From: a candidate division TM6 bacterium GW2011_GWF2_37_49 | Lineage (GTDB): Bacteria > Babelota > Babeliae > Babelales > RVW-14 | Reading direction: 5' to 3' | Length of the DNA: 36,273 nt | Assembly (NCBI GenBank): GCA_945861145.1 | Contig: CAMATL010000009.1 | Location: 1 to 36,273, forward strand | Shown here: piece by piece, positions 24,530 to 32,849 of the stretch | How the letters are laid out: each line of letters begins with the position of its first letter | How positions within the stretch are numbered: the first letter of the stretch is position 1 | The notes under the pieces: generated by a model | Seen by the model: only the letters and a program-made list of their open reading frames with translations | Told to the model about the DNA's origin: nothing | Database searches by the model: none | Translations under genes and position numbers: made by a program

Positions 24530-26176
24530 ATGGCTAGTCAAGCACGCGTCGTGCGCCTTCTAACAGCGCCATTGACCTTATGGACAGCAATTTTTGTTGT
24601 CGGGTCTTATTTTGTTTTTTCATTTGATAAAAAAGTGTTTGATGCAAACGCAGGGCAAGGTGGTGTGGTTAACACTGTCAAAGCAGCCTATGGAGCGGTT
24701 GGTCTTTCATATGTCAAAAAAGGGATTGATCTTGCTGGTGGTACGTATTTAGTGCTCAGCGTTGAGCTTGAAAAAGCACTCGAAAATCGCTTGGGCATTG
24801 AAAACAAGGCTTTGGATTCGCTATTCCAAAGTAAAGATCTTAAGGTTTTACCTAAAAGCAGAGATATAAAAAATAACGCGATTGCGTTTACTTTCGATGA
24901 TGAAGAAGCTGCTAAGGCTTGCGAAAATATAATTCGTGATGGCAAAACGCATTCTCTCAAAGTGAAGCGTAACGGTACTGATTTACAGATAACGTTAGCA
25001 ACAGAAGCTTCACTAGCAATTAGATCAGGTGCTGTTGAGCAAGCGGTAAGCGTTTTGAATAATCGCTTAGGCAGTTATGGCGTAGAAGGTATCGTTGTAC
25101 AACAGCATGGTGAACGCCAAGTGGTGGTCATGTTGCCTGGTGTAAATGATCCTGAACGTGTCAAATCTGTGATCACCCAAACAGCTCATCTTGAGTTTAA
25201 AATTGTTGAGCAAGTTGCTTCCTCACGCGATGTATTGCTTGATAAATTTGATGGTGAGTTGCCAGCTGATAAGATGATTATTCCTGGTAAGCGCAATGAA
25301 GAAGAAGTTGGCGGACAATTTTTCTTAGTGTCAGCGTTTGCGGATATTACTGGTGATCGTATTGTTGAAGCTAAAGTTGGCTTTGATCAATACAATAAAC
25401 CAGAAGTTGTATTCAAGCTTGATTCGATTGGTGCTAGAGAATTTGGTGAGCTTACTGCAGCCAACGTTGGCCGCAACCTTGGTATCATCATTGATAACGT
25501 GATGTTTTCATCACCAAATATTAAGACCTCTATTCCTGGTGGTACATGCAGCATAACCAACATTGGCACACAAAAAGAAGCGATGGATCTTTCTATTGTG
25601 TTGCGTTCTGGTTCATTGCAAGCACCTATTAAATTTGAGCAAGAAAGCCGTGTAGGAGCTTCACTTGGGCAAGATTCGATTTATAAGGGTATGCTCTCTT
25701 GTTTAGTTGCTCTTATAATTCTTTTCTTCTTTAGTGTTTTTTATTACAAAATTCCTGGATTTTTTGCGGTACTTGCGTTATTATTCAACCTGTTTTTGAC
25801 ATTAATATTTCTCTCGTACTTCGGAGCAACCCTAACATTGCCTGGTATTGCAGGTATGGTGTTGACAATCGGTATGGCAATTGATGCGTCGATTCTGATT
25901 TACGAGCGAATTAAAGAAGAGCTTAGAGCCGGTGCTTCACTTCGTGCATCGATTGACAATGGATTTAAGGACGCAATGGCGGTGATATTAGATTCTAACA
26001 TCACCACATTCTTGACCGGCGTTGTTCTCTTTTACTTTGGTGGTCCTGCGATCAAGGGCTTTGCGGTAACGCTGATGGCCGGTATCGTAGCAACCATCTT
26101 AGCCGGTGTGTACTTTTTGAAATCATTGTTTATGTTCTCATTGGATGTACTCAATGTTAAGTCTATGAAATTTTAG
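24530..26176 (+). CDS. secD: Protein translocase subunit SecD
   Basis: SecD, with SecF, uses the proton gradient to complete Sec-dependent export. An N-terminal membrane helix (about 17-32) is followed by GIDLAGGTYLVLSV (from residue 65), the large periplasmic domain with VSVLNNRLGSYGVEG and VVVMLPGV, then EAMDLSIVLRSGSLQAPI. The C-terminal membrane domain contains LPGIAGMVLTIGMAIDASIL and YERIKEELRAG, the family core. Length 548. AAGGAG supports ATG 24530. A tRNA gene follows immediately, so secF is not adjacent as it is in many bacteria, and there is no SecF fusion. Confidence 0.94.
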   Translation: MASQARVVRLLTAPLTLWTAIFVVGSYFVFSFDKKVFDANAGQGGVVNTVKAAYGAVGLSYVKKGIDLAGGTYLVLSVELEKALENRLGIENKALDSLFQSKDLKVLPKSRDIKNNAIAFTFDDEEAAKACENIIRDGKTHSLKVKRNGTDLQITLATEASLAIRSGAVEQAVSVLNNRLGSYGVEGIVVQQHGERQVVVMLPGVNDPERVKSVITQTAHLEFKIVEQVASSRDVLLDKFDGELPADKMIIPGKRNEEEVGGQFFLVSAFADITGDRIVEAKVGFDQYNKPEVVFKLDSIGAREFGELTAANVGRNLGIIIDNVMFSSPNIKTSIPGGTCSITNIGTQKEAMDLSIVLRSGSLQAPIKFEQESRVGASLGQDSIYKGMLSCLVALIILFFFSVFYYKIPGFFAVLALLFNLFLTLIFLSYFGATLTLPGIAGMVLTIGMAIDASILIYERIKEELRAGASLRASIDNGFKDAMAVILDSNITTFLTGVVLFYFGGPAIKGFAVTLMAGIVATILAGVYFLKSLFMFSLDVLNVKSMKF

Positions 26177-26189
26177 TTAAGCAATTTTT

Positions 26190-26266
26190 GGCGGCGTAGC
26201 TCAGTTGGTTAGAGCGGCGGAATCATAATCCGTAGGTCCGGGGTTCGAATCCCTGCGCCGCCACCA
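26190..26266 (+). tRNA. tRNA with CAT anticodon (probably elongator Met)
   Basis: GGCGGCG pairs with CGCCGCC and ACCA is encoded. The anticodon arm is GCGGA-ATCATAA-TCCGT, with CAT at 26224-26226. The first pair is G-C, and the anticodon stem lacks the three G-C pairs of initiator tRNA, so it is not fMet. The D-arm and overall plan match elongator tRNA-Met; tRNA-Ile2, whose CAT is modified to lysidine, cannot be fully excluded. Confidence 0.95.
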
Positions 26267-26276
26267 CTAAATTGTT

Positions 26277-26311
26277 GCCCCATGACTGAGAAATGTCATG
26301 GGGCTTTTTTT
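26277..26311 (+). terminator. Terminator of the tRNA(CAU) transcript
   Basis: GCCCCATGAC pairs perfectly with GTCATGGGGC around an eight-base loop, then seven T. Confidence 0.92.
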
Positions 26312-26332
26312 ATTCTGTATCGAAAGGGCCGT

Positions 26333-26944
26333 ATGGTTTTCGTAGTTGTCGGACTTGTTCTCATTGCAGCCTATCTAGTTGGCTCGATTCCAACGGGATA
26401 TTGGTTTGCCCGTTACTTTTTTAATATTGATGTGACAATGCATGGCTCAGGCAATATTGGCGCAACCAATGTCGCGCGAGTACTGGGCAATATAAAATAT
26501 TTTTTTCTTATTTATTTTATTGATGCTGGTAAGGCGTTAGCAATTTTATGGGTAGCGCAACGTTACGCGGTTGCTTGTGTTCCACAGCCGTGGCAGCAAT
26601 CATTATTGTGTTGTGTGGCTGCAAGCTTGTTGCTTGGTAACGGCTTTTCAATTTTCTTGGGTGGCCGTGGCGGTAAAAGTGTTGCGACACTCGTAGGTTG
26701 TGTACTGTTTATGTATCCTGCGTGGCTTGTGCTCGCGATGCTGTGCTGCTGGGGGCTGGTATTTGCCGTGAGTCGCATGGTGTTTATTGCGTCGATTAGT
26801 GCGGCTGTTGTGGCTGCATCGTTATACTGGTTGTTTGCAAGTAGTCTGGGAGTGCTCCTTGGAGTTTTTTTATCTCTAGCAACCGTATGGCTTATTTGGC
26901 GCCACAAGAGCAACATCAAACAATTTTTAGCAAAAAAAGGGTGA
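26333..26944 (+). CDS. plsY: Glycerol-3-phosphate acyltransferase PlsY
   Basis: PlsY moves an acyl group from acyl-phosphate to glycerol 3-phosphate, the first step of phospholipid synthesis, at the inner membrane. Seen: GSIPTGYWFAR (residues 17-27), the glycerol-phosphate loop GSGNIGATNVARVLG (38-52), and the phosphate-binding GGRGGKSVAT (110-119), within five or so membrane helices. Length 203. ATG 26333 with AAAGGG upstream is the sensible start; an earlier in-frame ATG lies inside the preceding terminator stem. The DNA ligase starts three bases after the stop. Confidence 0.93.
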   Translation: MVFVVVGLVLIAAYLVGSIPTGYWFARYFFNIDVTMHGSGNIGATNVARVLGNIKYFFLIYFIDAGKALAILWVAQRYAVACVPQPWQQSLLCCVAASLLLGNGFSIFLGGRGGKSVATLVGCVLFMYPAWLVLAMLCCWGLVFAVSRMVFIASISAAVVAASLYWLFASSLGVLLGVFLSLATVWLIWRHKSNIKQFLAKKG

Positions 26945-26946
26945 GT

Positions 26947-28722
26947 ATGCAGTTTCATGAGCTTGCTCTGGTGCTTGAACGGCTAGAGAATATTTCTGCA
27001 CGTACGGAGATTATGGCGGTTTTAGGCGACTGTTTAAAACAGTTAACGCCAGAAGAAGCGCGTGTGGTTGCTTACTTAATGCTTGGAGAAGTTGGGCCAA
27101 CATATCAAGGGCTACAGTTCAATGTAGCTGAAAAAGGCTTAATCAAAATGGTTTCAACGCTCTATGGTGTTCCTCTCAGCGAGGTTAAAGCCTCGATGAG
27201 CACGTTGGGCGATCTTGGTTCTGTTGTGCATGCATTCACTAGCACACATCAATTACAAGCGGGTATTGAATCTTTTGATACATCGGTACTTGGTGTGCAT
27301 AAATTTTTACTAAACCTACAAGGTTTTTCAGGCAATGGTTCGCAAGAGCGAAAAGAACAGCTCCTGGCGGGCTTTGCTCGTTGTTGCGATGGCTTAAGTC
27401 TTAAGTTTTTGTTTAGAATTCTTATTGGTGACTTGCGGCTTGGCTTTTCAGATATGACACTTTTGGATGCATTTTCATATGCTGAGGTTGGTGATAAATC
27501 ACTACGAGCTGATCTGGAGCAGGCATTTAATGTTTGCGTTGATCTAGGAGTTCTTGTTGAGGTGCTTAAGCGTGATGGTATTGCCGGTGTGCGAGCTATA
27601 AATATGACGCCAGGCATACCGGTGCGCCCAGCAGCTGCGGAGCGGTTAGCCGATGCTAAAGCAATTGTTGATAAATTGGGGCCGTGTATTGCGCAGCCAA
27701 AACTTGATGGATTTCGCGTGCAGGTACATGTAATCAAAAAAGCTGGAGCAGAGACTGTTGTGCATTTTTTCTCTCGCAACTTGCAAGATATGTCTGCTAT
27801 GTTTCCTGATCTACGTCAGTTGGTAGCCAAGCTGCCAGTACAAAGCTGTATTTTTGAAGGCGAAGCGATAGCATTTGATGTTCATACTCATGCCTTCTTG
27901 CCATTTCAAGAAACGGTAAAGCGTAAGCGTAAGCATGGCGTAGATGAAGCATCGCTGGAATACCCACTTAAGCTTTATGCTTTTGATCTGTTGTATCTCA
28001 ATGGTGAGGAGTTGCTAAAAAAGACACATGCGCAACGGCGAGAGGCTTTGATCAATTTATTTAAAGGCCAACCTGAACAAGCGCATGATTTAGTGCAGGT
28101 CATTGAAGAGCAAGAGATCACGCAAGCAAAACAACTAGAAGATTATTTTTATCAACATATTGCTCAAGGGCTTGAAGGTCTTGTGGTTAAGCGAGCTGAT
28201 GCTATTTATTCTCCTGGCAAACGTAATTTTAACTGGATTAAGCTTAAACGCCAAGAAACAGGATCGCTTGATGATACGATCGATTGCGTAATTTTGGGTT
28301 ACTACACCGGCGCTGGCAAGCGAGCAAAATTTGGTATAGGGGCATTGCTTGTAGGAGTCTATGATCTTGAGAATGATTTGTACCAAACGGTGGCCAAAAT
28401 TGGGACAGGATTGACGGATATTGAGTGGGTGGGGCTACGAGCTGCCTGCGACCATCTTGTGGTCCACCAAAAGCCTTTCAACGTTGAATGCGGCAAAGAT
28501 TTAGAACCTGATGTTTGGGTAGAGCCGCGCAAGGTGTGCATGATTCGTGCGGATGAAATTACTTATTCTCCAGCTCACAAGGCTGCAGATCGTCTGTTAG
28601 ATAGAGGCCTAGCGTTAAGGTTTCCTCGTTTTATGGGCGAGCGGCCAGATAAAGCTGCTGCAGATGCAACAACTACAACGGAATTAGTTGAGCTGTTTAA
28701 AATGCAGAAGATGCGTAAGTAG
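26947..28722 (+). CDS. ATP-dependent DNA ligase, archaeal type
   Basis: This enzyme seals nicks using ATP. Motif I is PKLDGFRV with the adenylated lysine at K252; motif III is FEGEAIAFD; motif IV is EGLVVKR; motif V is WIKLKR. The N-terminal 240 residues are a helical DNA-binding domain, followed by the adenylation and OB-fold domains. Overall length (591) and lysine position match archaeal replicative ligases rather than the short bacterial LigD/LigC types or NAD-dependent LigA. It is joined to plsY by a three-base gap. ATG 26947 follows AAAGGGTGAG; the longer in-frame start at 26887 lies within plsY and has no support. Confidence 0.93.
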   Translation: MQFHELALVLERLENISARTEIMAVLGDCLKQLTPEEARVVAYLMLGEVGPTYQGLQFNVAEKGLIKMVSTLYGVPLSEVKASMSTLGDLGSVVHAFTSTHQLQAGIESFDTSVLGVHKFLLNLQGFSGNGSQERKEQLLAGFARCCDGLSLKFLFRILIGDLRLGFSDMTLLDAFSYAEVGDKSLRADLEQAFNVCVDLGVLVEVLKRDGIAGVRAINMTPGIPVRPAAAERLADAKAIVDKLGPCIAQPKLDGFRVQVHVIKKAGAETVVHFFSRNLQDMSAMFPDLRQLVAKLPVQSCIFEGEAIAFDVHTHAFLPFQETVKRKRKHGVDEASLEYPLKLYAFDLLYLNGEELLKKTHAQRREALINLFKGQPEQAHDLVQVIEEQEITQAKQLEDYFYQHIAQGLEGLVVKRADAIYSPGKRNFNWIKLKRQETGSLDDTIDCVILGYYTGAGKRAKFGIGALLVGVYDLENDLYQTVAKIGTGLTDIEWVGLRAACDHLVVHQKPFNVECGKDLEPDVWVEPRKVCMIRADEITYSPAHKAADRLLDRGLALRFPRFMGERPDKAAADATTTTELVELFKMQKMRK

Positions 28723-28752
28723 TTTGAGCAAAAAATATATGATTTTTAATTT

Positions 28753-28785
28753 AAGCTCTCAAGGAAACTTGAGAGCTTTTTTTTT
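28753..28785 (+). terminator. Terminator of plsY-ligase
   Basis: AAGCTCTCAAG pairs perfectly with CTTGAGAGCTT around GAAA, followed by a long T-run. Confidence 0.93.
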
Positions 28786-28787
28786 AC

Positions 28788-28844
28788 ATGGATTATCAAT
28801 GTTCATGTATAAATCAAATTTATACATGAACATTGATAATCCAT
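28788..28844. repeat. Perfect 27-bp inverted repeat with 3-base loop
   Basis: Bases 28788-28814 and 28818-28844 are exact reverse complements around CAA. The arms are AT-rich. They begin three bases after a terminator and end exactly at the stop codon of the minus-strand gene. There is no T-tract on either side. Confidence 0.93.
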
Positions 28845-31565
28845 TTAATGAAATATTACTGTTGTTGTTATAAGCCACAGAAGAAATTGTAGGGGCCAAA
28901 ATGCTAGCTTAAGCAATTGTTCATATTTTGAAAAAATTGTTGGCTTAAAAAGCTCTAAAAGCGTCGCAATCATTAGTGCGATGAGTGCTATATAGGTAAA
29001 AAAGAAGAAATATTCTAAGTAACAAATGTGCGTAAGGTTTAATGCTGTGCGTAGCGTTCTGTGCAGCAAGACTATTGCAAAAAAGGCTCCGGAGTAGGAC
29101 GTAAAGCGAAATTCCGGTTTGATCCATAATAAGCCAAAAATAGAAAAGAGAATAATGAGAAGTGGAAGCACGTAAGTAAAAAGGGTGCCTAAAAGTGATT
29201 CACGAAAAATAAAATTAAAAATTAGCTTATTGTTTTGAGTGTTGGTGATGGTTGTTAAAGCGCTATCATTCATATGTTGGATGCTTATGAATGATTCTTT
29301 AAGCGTAAAGCCCGGAGTTTGTAATTCTTGGCTAATCCATGGAGTGGTAGTTGTTGCAAGCATCGTTTCACTCGGGACGAGTAGTATTGGCGTGTTTAAA
29401 TGCTCGGGTATAATTTGAAGCATGACGTGTTTAACTGAAAATGGGTAATTGGTGTAATCATCAAGAGATGTAATGTGAGCACTTAGTGACCACATTTTGG
29501 TCTCAAGGTTATTGCGAGAGCCGTATAAAATTTCAGTAAATTTTTGTTGCTGGCTATGAAGTAGTGCTAATCCAAATGGAGTTTTATTGTTTGTAGATCT
29601 ATGCCATGCAAAAGCTGTCACTTGTACTCGATTTACTTGATTGAGGTCAAGGCCTTGTACTAATAATCCAGCTTGCGTTACTTCTGGCAATTTGAAATGT
29701 AAGTTTTCCGCAACATTAAGCGTTTTAGAGATGAATTGTTCGCGGCTTATTTTGTCATTAATTCTTGTAGCTCTACTAAAATCTGCGTGTGGAATTGTAT
29801 AAATAATACTCCAAAGAAGAATGTTTCCTAGGAGGAAAATGCTGCAAATTTGTATTGAAAATGATGCGATGGGGAGAGGTTTCTCTATTTGATAGAGAGA
29901 GAGAATCAAGCTAAGGAAAATTACTAAGCTGACTATTATCAATATAGTAAGGCGACGTATTAGATTAAAAGGAATTTCGTTGTTATCAACGCAGCGAGTT
30001 GTTGTTAGTATCCAATTTGGTATTGAAAGATTTTTATTTTTCGTTGTTTGATCGGGTAAAAATAAATTGTGCCTAAAGAGAGTTGGTGTTTTTTGAGAAT
30101 AAATCAGATTGTTTTGCGGCGTAGTAATTGCAATATCTTGGATCAGGGCGCTATGTGTGCTTTGAAGAAGAGTTTCAATACCTGCCATTTCAAAAAGTAC
30201 ACATAGGCTAGTAGCTGCGTCTTTTGTCTCTGCTGAAAAAGTAATAACATTTTTATTTACTATTGAATCGATATGGGGAGTGCTCCATCCTGCTTTGAAA
30301 TTGCTGAGTTTGCTTTCCTGTAGAACTTGTTTTTTGATGCTGCCATCAGCATTTTTTATCCAGATGCAACTTGTATTTTTATTGCTGATTTTTACGCCAC
30401 AAATACAAGGATCAGTTGCGAAAATTGGCTCGATTGTTGCTTGGGAAGCTTCTGCATTAGGCTCGTGTAGGATTTCTTTAAGTGTATCTGTTGTAGCAAC
30501 GATTTCGTAAAGGGTGGTATTAACTTTTTCAGCAATAAATTCATTCTGTAGATTGTGATTTTTATTTATGACGTCGGTTGTTTGTTGTATTAATCGATGA
30601 AGGTGTGTTGATTGATAGAGGATGAAGCCTCCTGCCAGGAAGCTTAAGCCCCCTAGTAGGAGGCTTTTGTGTATTGGTTGGAGTGTCTTATAAAATGAAA
30701 GCAATGCTTGAATCGTTATTAAATTTTGAATGCGGCAGTATAAAAATATTAGGGTGCCGATCAATGTAAGAATAAAGAACCATTCAAGAATAAAAAAGAA
30801 TAGAGCTGGTTTGTTTTCTTGCTTAACCGCTACAATTCCCATTGAAAGCTCTGGTTCGTATGATGTAAAAAAAATTGAAGCTTGCGTTTTGTTGAGATGT
30901 AGTTGTGCGATTTCTTCGCCAAGGCATGTTGTTTGAATCAGTTTTTGGGTGTCTTGTGATATTTTATTTGTGAAATTGTTTTTGATAATTGCAATATTGC
31001 CGGTAGTATTTTGTGCAATGCAAATATCAGCATTAGTCCTATTGTATAGAGCTTTTAAAGCTTGTTCGAGGTTGATTTTGCCAAGAGATACGCCAATAAA
31101 TTTTCTTTTTTTATACAAAGGGTTGCAGAGCCAAACAAAGGATTGGCTATTTTTTGAGTCGCAAAATATTTGCGATGCTGTTGGTTCGCCGCAGGCAATA
31201 GTGATGTCAATAAGCGTGTTTAATTCAGCATGATTTGGAAACAAGCTGGTATCAAGATTGATTGAGCCATCTACAGCTTTGATAAAAAAAAGATCTGATA
31301 GTTCTTTTAGTGGGCTATTTTTTAATGGTTGCACATTGATCATATGTGTGGTATCAAGACCATCTGAAAAGGAGCTCAATGTTTTTTTAATTTCTTGTAT
31401 GGTTTTTGTAAATGTATCACTTATTGTTTTTAATTCTTCAAAGCCAACTTTTTTTTGATGTTCTAGGTAAATATGCTTTGCGCTGTAAGTAGCCAGTAAG
31501 CAGCTAGAAAAAAACGCAATAATAATAACAATTTTATTAGTATTTAGTTTTTGTACTGCAATCAT
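28845..31565 (-). CDS. Cache-Cache-pLGIC receptor-channel fusion (predicted)
   Basis: This 906-residue membrane protein appears to be a multidomain receptor. Helix 12-30 leads to an outside Cache-like domain (about 35-250; KFIGVSLGKINLEQALKAL is typical). Helices 254-277 and 301-319 lead to a second Cache-like domain (about 325-530). Helices 537-558 and 567-591 lead to a pLGIC-like extracellular domain (600-790) with YPFS at 707-710 where channels have [FY]PFD. Four C-terminal helices follow: M1 with R788 before it and P801 inside (TYVLPLLIILFSIFGLLW), M2 with E818, R820 and T822 at -2', 0' and 2', M3, and M4 (KLAFWPLQFLLW), all with GLIC-like spacing. ATG 31565 overlaps the binding-protein stop (ATGA). 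The domain calls are from pattern recognition; the channel function is inference. Confidence 0.72.
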   Translation of the reverse strand: MIAVQKLNTNKIVIIIAFFSSCLLATYSAKHIYLEHQKKVGFEELKTISDTFTKTIQEIKKTLSSFSDGLDTTHMINVQPLKNSPLKELSDLFFIKAVDGSINLDTSLFPNHAELNTLIDITIACGEPTASQIFCDSKNSQSFVWLCNPLYKKRKFIGVSLGKINLEQALKALYNRTNADICIAQNTTGNIAIIKNNFTNKISQDTQKLIQTTCLGEEIAQLHLNKTQASIFFTSYEPELSMGIVAVKQENKPALFFFILEWFFILTLIGTLIFLYCRIQNLITIQALLSFYKTLQPIHKSLLLGGLSFLAGGFILYQSTHLHRLIQQTTDVINKNHNLQNEFIAEKVNTTLYEIVATTDTLKEILHEPNAEASQATIEPIFATDPCICGVKISNKNTSCIWIKNADGSIKKQVLQESKLSNFKAGWSTPHIDSIVNKNVITFSAETKDAATSLCVLFEMAGIETLLQSTHSALIQDIAITTPQNNLIYSQKTPTLFRHNLFLPDQTTKNKNLSIPNWILTTTRCVDNNEIPFNLIRRLTILIIVSLVIFLSLILSLYQIEKPLPIASFSIQICSIFLLGNILLWSIIYTIPHADFSRATRINDKISREQFISKTLNVAENLHFKLPEVTQAGLLVQGLDLNQVNRVQVTAFAWHRSTNNKTPFGLALLHSQQQKFTEILYGSRNNLETKMWSLSAHITSLDDYTNYPFSVKHVMLQIIPEHLNTPILLVPSETMLATTTTPWISQELQTPGFTLKESFISIQHMNDSALTTITNTQNNKLIFNFIFRESLLGTLFTYVLPLLIILFSIFGLLWIKPEFRFTSYSGAFFAIVLLHRTLRTALNLTHICYLEYFFFFTYIALIALMIATLLELFKPTIFSKYEQLLKLAFWPLQFLLWLITTTVIFH

Positions 31566-32815
31566 TGTACATCCTTAGATTGTTTGGTTGCAGTGATAAC
31601 AAGGTCAGCCCACTCTGCTTTGGTACGAAATTCAGGGAAAGGGTCCGGATTAATTGGTTTTTGACTTTGCCACACAATTTTAAGGTGTTCATGGTTGTCA
31701 AAAGTGGCTATGTATGAATTTTTCCAAGCATAAAGTTTTTCAGGATCAAGAAAGACAGGGCCGTCTGGGGCGGCAATACACAAATTATTACTAAGAGCTT
31801 TTTTGATAGAATCTATTTTTAGAGAACCACTCTCCTTTATAGCTTCAGCCCATAATTGCAAGGCAGTATAGGCAGCTTCTTCTTGGTTTCCAACTGCCTG
31901 GCTATAGCCAAGTGTTTCTCGTAGTGATGTAATAAATGATTTATTAATGGGGTTTTCTATGTTTTCGAAATAGCTATTTATAAAGTAATGTTTTTTGAGC
32001 ATCTTTTTATCAAGATGTGGTAAGTGTGAAAATGAAAAGCGTAACCAGATGATTGGGATTGTTATCTTATTTTCATATAGCGCCTTTATAAGAGGGATAT
32101 TGGCGTTGCCAAAGCTTGTGCTGATGATGAGTGTTGGTTTTGTAGCTTCGATCGCAGCCATAGTTTCTTTGAAGTTGTTATTTTTTGATAAAATAAATGA
32201 TTCGCCGACTAGTTTTTTATTTAACAATTCAGCATAAGCGTTTGCTAGCTGATGATTTATTCGTGAGTAGGGGGTGTCTGATCCTATAAGAAAAATGCGA
32301 TCCCCAAGATTTTTTTTTCCCCAGTGCATGGCTACCATGAGATGTTGATTGGCTGTGTGATTGCAAAAAATAGTGTTAGGTGAGATATCAAGTCCTTCAT
32401 GATTAATTGAACAAAAATAAAATTTATTATGTTTTGTCGCAATTTGTGAAATTTGTCTGCGTCCGTCGGAAGCAGCCCCGCCAAAAATAAAATCGACACG
32501 GTCATGCTTAATTAATGATTCCGCCATAGAGGCTGCAAGTTTTGGATCGCCTTGAAAATCTTTTATTACTGGTTCTATAAGATGGCCTAAAAGTCCACCT
32601 GCTTTGTTGAGCTGCTCTATGGTATATAATTCCATAGATAAGATTGATTGTTCTGTTTTTATTGCTACTGGACCTGTAAGAGCATGTAGCAAACCTATCT
32701 TGATGGCTGGTTTTTTCTTAGTTGCGAGATATGTGTGTAAGCCAATGCCTATACATAGAGGTGTTAATAAAAAAAAATAACGTAGCATGCGCAATGATGT
32801 TAAAAAATTGCTCAT
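31562..32815 (-). CDS. Periplasmic amide/urea-type solute-binding protein
   Basis: This is a type I periplasmic binding protein of the AmiC/UrtA group (Peripla_BP_5-like). An N-terminal hydrophobic segment (residues 11-28) acts as signal or anchor. The mature part starts KIGLLHALTGPVAI and continues with AGGLLGHLIEPVIKD, FIFGGAASDGRRQI, FYFCSINHEGLDISPN and FLIGSDTPYSR, a close fit to urea/short-chain amide sensors. Length 417. GAGGA four bases before ATG 32815 fixes the start. No permease or ATPase gene is nearby; instead it is coupled by ATGA to the predicted receptor-channel, so it probably delivers or senses a ligand. The ligand is not known. Confidence 0.85.
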   Translation of the reverse strand: MSNFLTSLRMLRYFFLLTPLCIGIGLHTYLATKKKPAIKIGLLHALTGPVAIKTEQSILSMELYTIEQLNKAGGLLGHLIEPVIKDFQGDPKLAASMAESLIKHDRVDFIFGGAASDGRRQISQIATKHNKFYFCSINHEGLDISPNTIFCNHTANQHLMVAMHWGKKNLGDRIFLIGSDTPYSRINHQLANAYAELLNKKLVGESFILSKNNNFKETMAAIEATKPTLIISTSFGNANIPLIKALYENKITIPIIWLRFSFSHLPHLDKKMLKKHYFINSYFENIENPINKSFITSLRETLGYSQAVGNQEEAAYTALQLWAEAIKESGSLKIDSIKKALSNNLCIAAPDGPVFLDPEKLYAWKNSYIATFDNHEHLKIVWQSQKPINPDPFPEFRTKAEWADLVITATKQSKDVQ

Positions 32816-32849
32816 AGTTTCCTCTAGGGTGAACGATAATGCACGAATT

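Noticed and set aside
26282-26332. Longer plsY start
   Set aside because: It would begin inside the stem of the tRNA terminator, and the extension has no similarity to PlsY.
28753-28785. CTCAAG-N4-CTTGAG resembling the HspR-associated inverted repeat
   Set aside because: The arms are in the opposite order to CTTGAGT-N7-ACTCAAG and the structure is a terminator with a T-run after a stop codon.
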